Origin: JAQGLW01 sp035995725
GTDB lineage: Bacteria; Pseudomonadota; Gammaproteobacteria; Burkholderiales; Burkholderiaceae_D
Length of the DNA stretch: 64,000 nt
Assembly: GCA_035995725.1 (NCBI GenBank)
Contig: DASYKE010000069.1
Span: forward strand, 1 to 64,000
Direction: 5' to 3'
Within the stretch, counting starts at the first letter, position 1. Each line of letters starts with the position of its first letter. The notes beneath the pieces are model-generated. The model was not told where the DNA came from, ran no database searches, and was given only the letters and a program-made list of their open reading frames with translations. The position numbers and the translations under genes are program-made. Below are positions 25,809-34,756 of the stretch, one piece after another.

Positions 25809-26157
25809 CAAGTGTCTCCACAATTGGCATCAGGATAGAAATGAATTTTTTAAGCGACGAACGTCAAATGCCGGGTGTCGCTTGCCACGGCTTTCCGCCT
25901 GCCAAAAGTCGTCGGCCCAAGAAGCTCACTTGTTCTATTTTAATCAATCCGGAGTTTTTGCGAGCGCGCTCTTCGCGCATTTCGCCTTCCCGACGGCGCT
26001 TGGTACAGTGCTTACAGTCCTGGTTGATGTGCTCGGTTGTGTTCCGTACGGCAAACATAAAAGTGTCGGCTATAACAAGAAATGTGTTGACACTTTTTTA
26101 AAGTGAAGACCATACTAGGCACCATTTCCCACACGTCAACGCCAGGATTGTTCAACC
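25809..26157. other. Intergenic region between divergent genes
   Basis: About 350 bases between the lipoprotein gene (minus) and caiB (plus). I see no gene here: short open frames on both strands lack protein-like composition. It holds the candidate caiB promoter at 26087-26116. The block 25930-26060 is less G+C-rich than the flanking genes. Confidence 0.5.
26087..26116 (+). promoter_or_regulatory. Candidate promoter and operator for the caiB operon
   Basis: TTGACA (26087-26092) and CATACT (26111-26116) are 18 bases apart, a good sigma-70 match, 42 bases before the caiB start. A perfect inverted repeat CACTTT/AAAGTG (26091-26096 and 26100-26105, three-base loop) overlaps the -35 and spacer, as a repressor site would. 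No regulator gene is adjacent. Confidence 0.5.
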
Positions 26158-27348
26158 ATGCCGCACATGCCTGCCTCCTCCGCACTCGAACGTTTTCGCG
26201 TTATCGATCTCACGCAGGTACGGGCCGGTCCCACCGCATGCCGGCAACTCGCGGACTGGGGCGCCGATGTAGTTCAGGTGCAGATGCCCGAGCATATGCG
26301 CGGCGACGATACGCTGGGAGGGCAGGAGGGTTCCGACTATCAGTACACGCATCGCAACAAGCGTTCGGTCACGCTCAATCTGAAAGAAGCCGAAGGCATC
26401 AGCGTATTGAAACGCCTGATCGCGACCGCCGATGTGGTGGTGGAAAATTTTCGGCCCGACGTCAAGTTCCGGCTCGGCATCGACTATGAAACCCTCAGCA
26501 AGGACAATCCGCGGCTGGTGTACGCCAGCATTTCCGGATTCGGTCAAACCGGCCCGCTCGCCGAGCGCCCGGGTTTCGACCAGATTGCGCAAGGCATGGG
26601 TGGCCTGATGTCGGTTACCGGCCTGCCGGGACAGGGACCGGTGCGCGTCGGCATTCCGATTGCCGATCTGTGCGCCGGGATTTTCGCGGCGCAGGGCATT
26701 CTGGTCGCGCTGCTGGAGCGGGAAGCGTCGGGCAAGGGGCAGTGGCTGCACACTTCGCTGCTGGAATCGATGGTGTACATGATGGACTTTCAGACGGCAC
26801 GCTGGCTGATCGATGAAGAGGTCGCCGGGCAGGCCGGCAATTTTCATCCCACCAGCATCCCCACCGGAGTCTACAAGGCCAGCGACGGCTACATGAACAT
26901 TGCGGTGTTCGGCTCGAAGATATGGGAGCGCTTTTGCGAGATTCTCGGGGCGCCGGAGTGGATCACCGATGACCGGTATAAAGCCAAGGCCGGGCGCTCG
27001 GTGCATCGCGATACGCTCAATGCCGAAATCAATCGCCGCCTCGCCGCCCACGACCGTGCCTACTGGATCGAACGCTTCAATGCCGGCGGCGTCGCCTGCG
27101 GCCACATCAACAACCTGCAGGAAGTGTTCGAGGAACCGCAGATCCGGCATCTTCAAATGGTCAAAGAAGTCGTGTCCAAGCATTTCGGCGCGCAGCGCCA
27201 TGTCGGTCAGCCGATGCAGCTTGAGCGCACGCCGAGCAGCATCGTCCGCGCCGCGCCGCGCCGCGGCGAACACACGGAAGAAATCCTCGGGGAACTGGGC
27301 CTGGGCGCCGACGATATCTCACGCATGAAATCAACCGGAGTATTCTGA
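26158..27348 (+). CDS. CaiB/BaiF-type CoA transferase (class III)
   Basis: Family III CoA transferase of 396 residues, moving CoA between carboxylic acids. It has DLTQVRAGPTACRQLADWGADVVQV, SVTLNLKEAEGISVLKRL, DVVVENFRPDVKFRLGIDYE, YASISGFGQTGPLAERPGFD and a C-terminal GVACGHINNLQEVFEEPQI. Where formyl-CoA transferase has its catalytic Asp (SMQD), this protein reads SLLES, a glutamate. It is first of four coupled genes (crotonase, oxidoreductase, Bug receptor follow), and its stop overlaps the crotonase start (TGATG). The acid substrate is unknown. Confidence 0.88.
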   Translation: MPHMPASSALERFRVIDLTQVRAGPTACRQLADWGADVVQVQMPEHMRGDDTLGGQEGSDYQYTHRNKRSVTLNLKEAEGISVLKRLIATADVVVENFRPDVKFRLGIDYETLSKDNPRLVYASISGFGQTGPLAERPGFDQIAQGMGGLMSVTGLPGQGPVRVGIPIADLCAGIFAAQGILVALLEREASGKGQWLHTSLLESMVYMMDFQTARWLIDEEVAGQAGNFHPTSIPTGVYKASDGYMNIAVFGSKIWERFCEILGAPEWITDDRYKAKAGRSVHRDTLNAEINRRLAAHDRAYWIERFNAGGVACGHINNLQEVFEEPQIRHLQMVKEVVSKHFGAQRHVGQPMQLERTPSSIVRAAPRRGEHTEEILGELGLGADDISRMKSTGVF

Positions 27349-28157
27349 TGCAAAATCCACACTATCAATCACCGACCGAGCGCATGCAGGTCTGGCTCGA
27401 CGCATCGACGCTGCATATCCGTTTTAATAATCCGGCGCGCCATAATGCGCTGTCGGTCGACATGTGGGAAGCGATCCCGCCGCTTCTCGCGCAAGCGGAA
27501 GGCGACGAGCGGGTGCGCCTGGTGGTTTTTTCAGGGGCAGGCGAAAAGGCCTTCGTCTCGGGCGCCGATATTTCCCAGTTCGAAGACATGCGTGCAGCGC
27601 GTGAAGCGGTCAAACGCTATGAACAGATGGCCGAGGATGCGCTGATGGGAATTTACCGCTTCAGCAAACCGACTCTGGCCTGCATCCGGGGGTTTTGCAT
27701 CGGCGGCGGCGTCAATGTGGCCATCAGTTGCGACATCCGGATTGCGTCGGACGACGCGGTATTCTCGATTCCCGCAGCCCGTCTCGGTCTGGGGTATCGC
27801 TATTCGGCGATGAAGAATCTGACCGACCTGGTGGGTCCCGGTGCAGCCAAGGACTTGTTTTTCACCGCCAGAAAAATCGACGCGCAGGAAGCCAAGTCGA
27901 TCGGATTGATCTCGCGCGTGTGCGAGGTCGGGCAGCTCGACTCGCTGCTTGCCGAATATACGTCGGCAATGGCGGTCAACGCGCCGCTGACGGTGCGCGC
28001 CGGCAAGGCCATCATTACCGAAATTCTCAAGCCTTCCCCGGAGCTCGACCTGGAGATGTGCCAGCGGCTGATCCGCGGCTGCTTCGAGAGCGAAGACTAT
28101 GCCGAAGGCCGGCGGGCGTTCATGGAAAAGCGCAAGCCGGTATTTACCGGGAAGTGA
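27348..28157 (+). CDS. Enoyl-CoA hydratase/isomerase family protein
   Basis: Crotonase-fold enzyme of 269 residues acting on a CoA thioester. The oxyanion-hole segments are clear (FVSGADISQFEDM and CIGGGVNVAISCDIRIA). However, the two glutamates used by classical enoyl-CoA hydratase are not evident: the region reads SIPAARLGLGYRYSAMKNL instead of a QPEI and PGAGGTQRL pattern. Isomerase, hydrolase or decarboxylase activity is therefore as likely as hydration. It lies between caiB and an oxidoreductase gene in an apparent operon. Confidence 0.85.
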   Translation: MQNPHYQSPTERMQVWLDASTLHIRFNNPARHNALSVDMWEAIPPLLAQAEGDERVRLVVFSGAGEKAFVSGADISQFEDMRAAREAVKRYEQMAEDALMGIYRFSKPTLACIRGFCIGGGVNVAISCDIRIASDDAVFSIPAARLGLGYRYSAMKNLTDLVGPGAAKDLFFTARKIDAQEAKSIGLISRVCEVGQLDSLLAEYTSAMAVNAPLTVRAGKAIITEILKPSPELDLEMCQRLIRGCFESEDYAEGRRAFMEKRKPVFTGK

Positions 28158-28194
28158 ATCACTCAACGCGGTTAACCGGGACCAGGGAGTGCTG

Positions 28195-29199
28195 ATGCAG
28201 TCGTACTGGATGCAAACAACCGGCGCGAATACCACGCTGGAACTGCGTGACGTGGCTGTGCCCGAACCGGGGCCGCAGCAGGTGCTGGTGCGCGTACGCG
28301 CGGCCGGACTGAACCGCGGCGAGTTCATCGCCGGTCACGGCCTGCACGGCAAATCGGGCGCGGCCAAAGCGGTCGGCACCGAGGGTGCGGGCGAAATCGT
28401 CAGGCTCGGCGCGGGCGTGACCCGGCTCAAGCGCGGCGACCGTGTGATGGGCCGCTGTCCGGGATCGTTCGCCGAATATGCATTGATCGATGTGCGCGAG
28501 GCCATCCCGATGCCGGCCGGCCTGTCCTGGGAAGAAGCGGCGGCCATCCCGCTGACTTTCATGGTGGTCTATGACATGCTCGTCTTGCAGGGGCGGCTCG
28601 CGGCGGGAGAATGGCTGCTGATTACCGGCGTGTCTTCGGGTGTCGGCGTTGCGGCATTGCAAACCGCCAAGGCATTGGGCGCAAAGGTGATCGGAACGTC
28701 CGGTTCGGCCGACAAGCTCGAGCGCCTCAAAGCGCTCGGTCTCGATCTCGGCCTCTGCACGCGTTCAGCCGATTTTTACGATGCCGTCATGCAAGCCACG
28801 CAAGACAAGGGCGTCAATCTGGTCGTCAACACCGTCGGCGGTTCGATGTTTGCCGAATGCATGCGCACGCTTGCCTTCCAAGGCCGGCTTGCCACCGTCG
28901 GATACGTCGATGGCGTGTTGAAAAGCGAGATCGATATCGAAGCGCTGCACGCCAAACGTCTGACGCTGTTCGGCGTGTCGAACAAGCTGCGCAGTCCGGA
29001 ACAACGCGCCGAGCCCGTGCCCGGCTTCATTGCCGATGTGTTGCCGGCGATTGCGCAAGGCCGTATCCGGCCGGTTATTGACCGGGTCTTTGCTTTCGAT
29101 CAGCTTGTCGCGGCAAAGGCGTATATGGAATCGAATCTGCACTTGGGCAAGATCGTGCTTGCCGGGGCTCTTACCACCGCCACAAAGGAGATTTCATGA
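28195..29199 (+). CDS. Zinc-free MDR-family NAD(P)H:quinone oxidoreductase-like protein
   Basis: Medium-chain dehydrogenase/reductase of 334 residues of the quinone oxidoreductase type. It has VRVRAAGLNRGEFIAGHG, GTEGAGEIVRLGAGVTRLKRGDRV, LTFMVVYDMLVLQGRLAAGE and nucleotide-binding ITGVSSGVGVAALQTAKALGAKV. The structural-zinc cysteine cluster of alcohol dehydrogenases is missing. I use the ATG at 28195, where the family starts; the frame is open 96 bases further back into the crotonase gene. Its end overlaps the Bug gene by four bases. Confidence 0.85.
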   Translation: MQSYWMQTTGANTTLELRDVAVPEPGPQQVLVRVRAAGLNRGEFIAGHGLHGKSGAAKAVGTEGAGEIVRLGAGVTRLKRGDRVMGRCPGSFAEYALIDVREAIPMPAGLSWEEAAAIPLTFMVVYDMLVLQGRLAAGEWLLITGVSSGVGVAALQTAKALGAKVIGTSGSADKLERLKALGLDLGLCTRSADFYDAVMQATQDKGVNLVVNTVGGSMFAECMRTLAFQGRLATVGYVDGVLKSEIDIEALHAKRLTLFGVSNKLRSPEQRAEPVPGFIADVLPAIAQGRIRPVIDRVFAFDQLVAAKAYMESNLHLGKIVLAGALTTATKEIS

Positions 29200-30164
29200 T
29201 GAGAACCTTGTCGTTCGTATCGATGCTGATCCTCGCCGGCATCAGCGTCGACGCCGCGGCGCAAGCCTATCCCACCAAGCCGATCCGGCTGGTAGTGGGA
29301 TTTACGCCGGGCGGCGCCGCCGATTACGTCGCACGCGCTGTCGGCGACTCGCTGGGCCGGGTGCTTGGCCAGTCCATCGTTGTGGAAAACCGTCCAGGCG
29401 GAGGATCGAGCATTGCCGCTGACAATGTGGCCAAGGCAGCGCCCGACGGGTACAGCATATTGATCGCTAGCCCGAGCAGCATCTCGGTCAATCCGGCGCT
29501 CAACCCGAAACTGAATTACAGCGCGCGCGATCTGGTTCCGATTACCAAAGTGTCCAGTTCGCCGTTGGTCATCGCCGTCAACCCCGGGACTGGAATCTAT
29601 TCGATCAAGGAACTGATCGCTGCTGCAAAAAAGGAGCCTGGCAAGCTCAATTATGCGACCGCAGGCATGGGCTCCGCCCCGCACTTGGGAGGAGCGTCGT
29701 TCTGCCAGGTCGCCGGCATCCAGATGGTGAATATTCCGTTCAAAGGCGGCGGACCGTCCGTTCAGTCGGTAGTCGCCGGCGACACCCATGTAACCTTCGC
29801 CACTCCGCCGTCGGTGCTGCCGATGATCAAGGCCGGCCGTCTGCGCGGATTGGCGGTGAGCAGCCGGGAACGTTCGCCGCTGGTGCCGGATCTGCCCGGT
29901 ATGGCGGAAGCCGGTTTGCCGGAGTACGGCATTGCGTTCTGGTACGGTTTTTTCGTGCCGGTCGGCACGCCGCCGGAAATCGTCAATAAGCTGTTCGAGG
30001 CGATTACGCTGGCCGCGCAGAAACCGGAGGTCAAGGCGGCACTGGAGCGCGAAGGCACCGAGGTTTCGCTGTCGCGTTCGCCTGAAGAATTCGCCGCGTT
30101 TCTCGGCGAAGATTCGAAATTCTGGGTGAAACTGGTCAAGGAATCCGGCGCCACGACAGACTGA
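29196..30164 (+). CDS. Bug-family (tripartite tricarboxylate) solute-binding protein
   Basis: Periplasmic receptor of 322 residues. It has a signal peptide ending DAAAQA, then YPTKPIRLVVGFTPGGAADYVARAVGDSLG and VENRPGGGSSIAADNVAKAAPDGYS, the hallmark Bug ligand-binding segments, and VNIPFKGGGPSVQSVVAGDTHV. Bugs bind carboxylates and many have no dedicated permease. It starts in an ATGA overlap with the oxidoreductase gene, which suggests it collects the substrate of the caiB operon. No TctA or TctB gene is adjacent. Confidence 0.9.
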   Translation: MMRTLSFVSMLILAGISVDAAAQAYPTKPIRLVVGFTPGGAADYVARAVGDSLGRVLGQSIVVENRPGGGSSIAADNVAKAAPDGYSILIASPSSISVNPALNPKLNYSARDLVPITKVSSSPLVIAVNPGTGIYSIKELIAAAKKEPGKLNYATAGMGSAPHLGGASFCQVAGIQMVNIPFKGGGPSVQSVVAGDTHVTFATPPSVLPMIKAGRLRGLAVSSRERSPLVPDLPGMAEAGLPEYGIAFWYGFFVPVGTPPEIVNKLFEAITLAAQKPEVKAALEREGTEVSLSRSPEEFAAFLGEDSKFWVKLVKESGATTD

Positions 30165-30320
30165 GAGTGCTGCACGGTCACGAAATGCGGTCGTGCTCTT
30201 CCGCACCGCAAGGCGGCCCAATGGAACCAGCTTCAATTATGGGCGTCTACTTTCCCAAGTGGATGTTACGATGACCAGACTCAGTGTGTTCGGCAATTCC
30301 ATTGAACCGGAGATTCATTC

Positions 30321-31208
30321 GTGGACCCTGGCGTAAATTCCAGATCGATCAAGCGGCAGCACCCGGCGGCACGGGATGATATCAATGATCTGATAACGCG
30401 GCGGCCCATACCGTCACGTTCCCTTGAACAACTTGACCCGTTCCTGTTCCTGAACCACCACGGCCCCCAGATCTATCCGCCTCGCAATAACGGCCTTCCG
30501 TTCGGTCCGCATCCGCACAGAGGGTTCGAGACCGTCACTTTCATTATTGAAGGCGACATCGCGCATCGAGACAGCGGTGGCCATGAAAGCGTGATCAAGG
30601 CCGGAGGCGTGCAATGGATGACGGCAGGCAGGGGGCTCGTGCATTCCGAGGTCTCATCCGATGAATTTGAGCGCGAAGGCGGTCCGCTGGAAATCCTCCA
30701 GCTTTGGGTCAACCTGCCGGCCAGGCTCAAGATGGTGCAGCCCAGATACATTGGCTTGCAGCGCGATCAGATCCCGTCGTTCATGCTCGATGACGGCCGG
30801 GTACGGGTCAACCTGATTTCAGGCAAATGGAAAGAGCATATCGGACCGATCGACACGCTTGCCGACGTACAGATGGCGACCGTCGCATTTTCGCCGGGCA
30901 GTCATGCACAATTGCCGGCGCCATCCGGACGCAATATTTTCCTCTACGTCGTGCGAGGCAAACTCGATATTTCCGGCACCCCTGCGCAGGAACACCATCT
31001 GATCGAACTGAACGACGATGGGGATGTAGTCGATATCGAGGCGGCCATGGATTCATTGATACTGTTCGGACACGCGCTTCCGATAGCGGAGCCCGTCGTC
31101 AGTTACGGACCTTTCGTCATGAACACGAAACAGGAAATAGCCGAAGCGATCAGTGACTACCAGGCAGGAAAATTCGGTTCCAGTCTTGACGACGCGGGCG
31201 TGCGATAA
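30321..31208 (+). CDS. Pirin family protein
   Basis: Bicupin protein of 295 residues with the Pirin metal site HPHRGFETVTFIIEGDIAHRDS and MTAGRGLVHSEVS, followed by ILQLWVNLPARLKMVQPRY, the typical Pirin motif, and a second cupin. Family members include quercetinase-like dioxygenases and stress-related proteins; the role here is unknown. The start is GTG at 30321, with GGAG ten bases upstream. It stands alone between the Bug operon and a hemerythrin gene. Confidence 0.88.
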   Translation: MDPGVNSRSIKRQHPAARDDINDLITRRPIPSRSLEQLDPFLFLNHHGPQIYPPRNNGLPFGPHPHRGFETVTFIIEGDIAHRDSGGHESVIKAGGVQWMTAGRGLVHSEVSSDEFEREGGPLEILQLWVNLPARLKMVQPRYIGLQRDQIPSFMLDDGRVRVNLISGKWKEHIGPIDTLADVQMATVAFSPGSHAQLPAPSGRNIFLYVVRGKLDISGTPAQEHHLIELNDDGDVVDIEAAMDSLILFGHALPIAEPVVSYGPFVMNTKQEIAEAISDYQAGKFGSSLDDAGVR

Positions 31209-31498
31209 CTCAAAAGCAGGCGAGCATGCGGTGGCCGTTTTACACCAGGGCAATGACCGATGGGAAAGCCGGTTGATTGCAAAAGGAGCGACGGCATTCA
31301 GCCGAATCCGCCTGAAACGGCAACACCGGAAAACGCTGTTTCCTTTGAACCCCGGCATTATTTTGGCAGATGTCCTTCCTTTGAGCCGGCAGGAGCATTT
31401 CCATTTCCGAGAATGGTGCAGTAATTTTTACCGGGGCATCGGTAAGCATTGTCAGGAATGCCGGCGCGTCAACCAATCTTTTTCGCTTGCGCTCTATC
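31209..31498. other. Convergent intergenic region
   Basis: About 290 bases between the ends of the pirin gene (plus) and the hemerythrin-domain gene (minus). The open frames here run over from neighbouring genes and lack protein-like composition. No clear terminator hairpin with a T tract was seen. Confidence 0.4.
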
Positions 31499-32080
31499 TT
31501 ACGCGTGGCGCCCGAACGCACGCTTGACGATATATGTTCCGGCTATCAGTGCCCCTGCGGCGACCAGCATCGAGCTCGCAGGCATGCCACGTACTGTATT
31601 GACCGCAATTTCGCCGGCGCGGGGCGCTACAAGTTCCAGCCGTCGCTTGGTCATTTGCGCGCCGAGTTCGCCCAGCCTGTCTCCCAGCAGGCGTTCCGCA
31701 TCGGGCAGCAGCGTGGTTTCTTCATCGGCCACGTGATGCAGCACGTCCCGCATCAATTCCATGAAGGTCTGGTCATAGGTCGGATCTGTCGGTTCCATGT
31801 CCCGAAGTTCGCCGATCAACCGGCGCATTTCGTCATGTTCGGGCACGCTCTTGGCCAACACGGCGCTATCTGCGCCGACGTCGCTCATTGCCGGATAAAA
31901 AATTTCTTCTTCCAGTTGAGCATGAATTTCCAATGACAGGCAGGCGTTGTTGACCAGCGCCTGCTTGGTCTGCGCGCTCGAATCGATTTTATACTTGTGA
32001 AAAGTCGATATGACATGGGCATGATCCATGCGGATCATATTGGTAGCGCTCGGGGACAGAGTGTTCGTAATCGTATTCAT
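31499..32080 (-). CDS. Hemerythrin domain-containing protein with C-terminal membrane helix
   Basis: From the ATG at 32080 (GGAG eight bases upstream) it has 193 residues. A hemerythrin-like four-helix bundle carries likely diiron ligands in MDHAHVISTFHKY, LSLEIHAQLEEEIFYPAM, VPEHDEMRRL and VLHHVADEETTLLP. After a basic amphipathic stretch (RRLELVAPRAGE) a hydrophobic segment SSMLVAAGALIAGTYIV with a basic end (KRAFGRH) looks like a tail anchor. This places the diiron domain at the inner membrane, probably on the cytoplasmic side. The ligand (oxygen, nitric oxide or iron) is unknown. The gene is alone. Confidence 0.82.
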   Translation of the reverse strand: MNTITNTLSPSATNMIRMDHAHVISTFHKYKIDSSAQTKQALVNNACLSLEIHAQLEEEIFYPAMSDVGADSAVLAKSVPEHDEMRRLIGELRDMEPTDPTYDQTFMELMRDVLHHVADEETTLLPDAERLLGDRLGELGAQMTKRRLELVAPRAGEIAVNTVRGMPASSMLVAAGALIAGTYIVKRAFGRHA

Positions 32081-32472
32081 ACTGGCATCTCCAATGATAT
32101 GGGTTAACGGGGCACAGGAAGCTAATTTTTTGAGCAAGCTATGTGCCCGACACGTTTGCCGCCCGTGATATCGAAAGCAAGGCTAAAAGGAGCGGCGCAG
32201 GCGCGCCATAAGCCACGAAATGCGCGAAAGACAAGCACGTCGGGAGGCTGTGAAATAGCCTACGGATGTTTGACTTTACAATGGGTAAGAAAATGGTTTC
32301 GCTGCCTGCGTCAGTTTGTTGCGCGAGTAACAGAGCAATCGAGCAGACGGATTGATCCGGCATCCCGCATGCGGGAAGTTACAGCAGTTTTTCTGCCATT
32401 ACGTACAGATTGCCTGCCGGCAGTGAAAAGACTCGGTGGCGGGGGCCGTGCGCCGTGTTGCCTGGCTGAATT
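32081..32472. other. Intergenic region without recognised gene
   Basis: About 390 bases between the hemerythrin-domain gene start and the serA stop, both on the minus strand. The plus-strand frame here (from 32141) is Arg/Cys-rich and looks non-coding. It probably contains the promoter of the hemerythrin gene; no strong box pair or hairpin stood out. Confidence 0.4.
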
Positions 32473-33681
32473 TCAAGCCGTCGTGTCTGTCAGGCGGGGC
32501 AGGTAGCGTACCGACAGCACGCCGGCGATCGACCGGATGTCGTTCAGGACGGACTTTACCACGGGGCTATCCACATCCACCAGCGTGTAAGCCATATCGT
32601 CGCGCGACTTGTTGACCATGTTGTGAATATTGAGTCCGGCATTGGCCATCGCGGTGGAAATTTGTCCCAGCATGTTGGGTACGTTGGCGTTGGCGATGGC
32701 GACGCGGTAGTCCGATTCGCGCTCCATGCTGACATGGGGGAAGTTCACCGCGTTCACCACATTGCCGTGCTCCAGATAGTTGCGCAGCTGATCTACCACC
32801 ATGGCGGCACAGTTTTCTTCCGCTTCGCGGGTGGAAGCGCCAAGGTGCGGCAATGCAACCACGCGTTGGTGGCGGTTGACCGCGGCACTCGGAAAGTCGC
32901 ACACGTACCAGCCCAAGCGCGCATCGTTTAACGCCGCCAGTACCGCTGCGTCATTGACCACGCCCTCGCGTGAAAAATTCAGCAGCACTGCGCCTGCCCG
33001 CATCTGGCCAATATTGTCGTCGTTCACCAGGTTACGCGTGGCGTTAGCCAGCGGTACGTGCAGCGTCACGAAGTGCGCGTTCTTCAGTACTTCGGCCACG
33101 CTGGCTGCCTTCCTCACTTGGGCCGGCAGGCTCCATGCTGCGTCCACCGTGATCTCAGGGTCGTAGCCGAGCACACTCATGCCAAGCTTGATGGCCGCAT
33201 CGGCCACCAGGCAGCCGACCCTGCCCAGCCCGACGATACCGAGCGTATGGCCGGCCAGCTCATAACCGGCGAAGGCTTTCTTGCCGTCTTCGACTGCCTT
33301 TTCCATGTCGGATATCTGCGCATCGAGGCTGGACACGAAGCGCATCGCGGGTGCCAGGTTACGCGCGGCCAGCAGCATGCCGGCCAGCACCAGTTCCTTC
33401 ACCGCATTGGCATTCGCACCCGGCGCGTTGAACACCGGCACGCCGCGCGCGTTCATGGCTTTGACCGGGATATTGTTGGTGCCCGCACCGGCGCGACCGA
33501 TGGCCTGCACGCTGGCCGGAATTTCCAACGCGTGCATGTTGGCCGAACGCACCAGCACGGCATCGGGCCGGGCGGCTTCTTTGCTCACCGTGTAACGCTC
33601 GGCAGGCAGCCGTTTCAGGCCGTTGGGCGAAATCTGGTTGAGCATTAGAATCTCGAAGCGCCTGGCCTGGGAACTATGCAT
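32473..33681 (-). CDS. serA: D-3-phosphoglycerate dehydrogenase
   Basis: Oxidises 3-phosphoglycerate in the first step of serine synthesis. The 402-residue protein has the NAD-binding GHTLGIVGLGRVGCLVADAA, catalytic Arg in NFSREGVVND, His in LPHLGASTREAEENC, and a C-terminal ACT domain (NVPNMLGQISTAMANAGLNIHN) that probably senses serine. It lacks the extra intervening domain of the longest forms. It overlaps the end of serC by eight bases, so the two genes are one operon. Confidence 0.9.
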   Translation of the reverse strand: MHSSQARRFEILMLNQISPNGLKRLPAERYTVSKEAARPDAVLVRSANMHALEIPASVQAIGRAGAGTNNIPVKAMNARGVPVFNAPGANANAVKELVLAGMLLAARNLAPAMRFVSSLDAQISDMEKAVEDGKKAFAGYELAGHTLGIVGLGRVGCLVADAAIKLGMSVLGYDPEITVDAAWSLPAQVRKAASVAEVLKNAHFVTLHVPLANATRNLVNDDNIGQMRAGAVLLNFSREGVVNDAAVLAALNDARLGWYVCDFPSAAVNRHQRVVALPHLGASTREAEENCAAMVVDQLRNYLEHGNVVNAVNFPHVSMERESDYRVAIANANVPNMLGQISTAMANAGLNIHNMVNKSRDDMAYTLVDVDSPVVKSVLNDIRSIAGVLSVRYLPRLTDTTA

Positions 33682-34756
33682 GGCCGGTCTCGAATTCTTT
33701 CATGTACGACACCAGCGCCTGCACGCCTTCGATCGGCATGGCGTTGTAGAGCGAAGCCCGCATGCCGCCCACCGCGCGGTGACCTTTCAACTGCAGCATG
33801 CCGCGCGCCTGCGCACCCTTCAGGAACGCGTCGTCCAGCGCTTCGTTGCGCAGCTTGAACGGCACGTTCATCAACGAGCGGTCTTCGCGCGCCACCGGGC
33901 TTGAATAGAACGAGCTCACGTCCAGATAGTCGTACAGTAGCGCTGCCTTGGCCCGGTTGTGCGCTTCCATCGCGGTCAGGCCCCCTTGCGCCTTGATCCA
34001 TTGAAACACCAGCCCGGCAATATAGATTGAATAAGTAGGCGGCGTGTTGAACATCGAATCGTTCTCGGCCTGCAGCTTGTAATCGAATGCCGACGGCGTG
34101 ACGGGCAGCGCGTCGCCGATCAGGTCGTCGCGCACGATCACGATCGTCAAACCGGCCGGGCCGATGTTTTTCTGCGCGCCGCAGTAAATCAGGCCGTAGC
34201 GGCTCACATCGACCGGGCGCGACAGGATATTGGACGACATGTCGGCCACCAGCGGCACCGCACCGGTATCGGGCGTCCAGTGGTATTCCACACCGCCGAT
34301 GGTTTCATTCGAGCAAATATGCACGTAAGCCGCATACGGGTCCAGCTTCCAGGTTTCCTGCTTCGGCACACTGGTGAAGCTGCCGGCCTCGGCCGTGGCT
34401 GCCACATTGACCTTGCAATACTTCTTCGCTTCCTTGATCGATTTCTTGGACCACTCGCCGGTGTTGATGTAGTCTGCGCTGGTGCCGCCGCGCAGCAGGT
34501 TCATCGGCACAAGGGCATTCTGACCGATTGCCCCCCCTTGCAGGAACAGCACCTTGTAGTTGGCGGGGATGTTCAGCAACTCGCGCAGCAGGCTTTCGGC
34601 CTGTGCATGGATCGCGATGAACTCCTTGCCGCGGTGGCTCATCTCCATTACCGACATGCCCGAACCGTGCCAGTCGAGCATTTCGGCGGCGGCCTGGCGC
34701 AGCACAGATTCCGGCAGGGCTGCCGGGCCGGCGCTAAAATTGAAAACACGTGTCAT
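33674..34756 (-). CDS. serC: Phosphoserine aminotransferase
   Basis: PLP enzyme that converts 3-phosphohydroxypyruvate and glutamate to phosphoserine and 2-oxoglutarate, the second step of serine synthesis. The 360-residue protein opens VFNFSAGPAALPESVL and has SHRGKEF, LFLQGGAIGQ, and the PLP-lysine region IYCGAQKNIGPAGLTIVIVR. GGAG lies eight bases before its ATG. serA follows with an eight-base overlap. In many Burkholderiales serC sits with pheA and aroA instead, so this pair could be a second copy. Confidence 0.95.
   Translation of the reverse strand: MTRVFNFSAGPAALPESVLRQAAAEMLDWHGSGMSVMEMSHRGKEFIAIHAQAESLLRELLNIPANYKVLFLQGGAIGQNALVPMNLLRGGTSADYINTGEWSKKSIKEAKKYCKVNVAATAEAGSFTSVPKQETWKLDPYAAYVHICSNETIGGVEYHWTPDTGAVPLVADMSSNILSRPVDVSRYGLIYCGAQKNIGPAGLTIVIVRDDLIGDALPVTPSAFDYKLQAENDSMFNTPPTYSIYIAGLVFQWIKAQGGLTAMEAHNRAKAALLYDYLDVSSFYSSPVAREDRSLMNVPFKLRNEALDDAFLKGAQARGMLQLKGHRAVGGMRASLYNAMPIEGVQALVSYMKEFETGHA

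Noticed and set aside
30321..32472. Possible genomic island between pirin and serA
   Set aside because: There are no integrase, tRNA, direct repeats or clear composition change; long gaps alone do not support an island.
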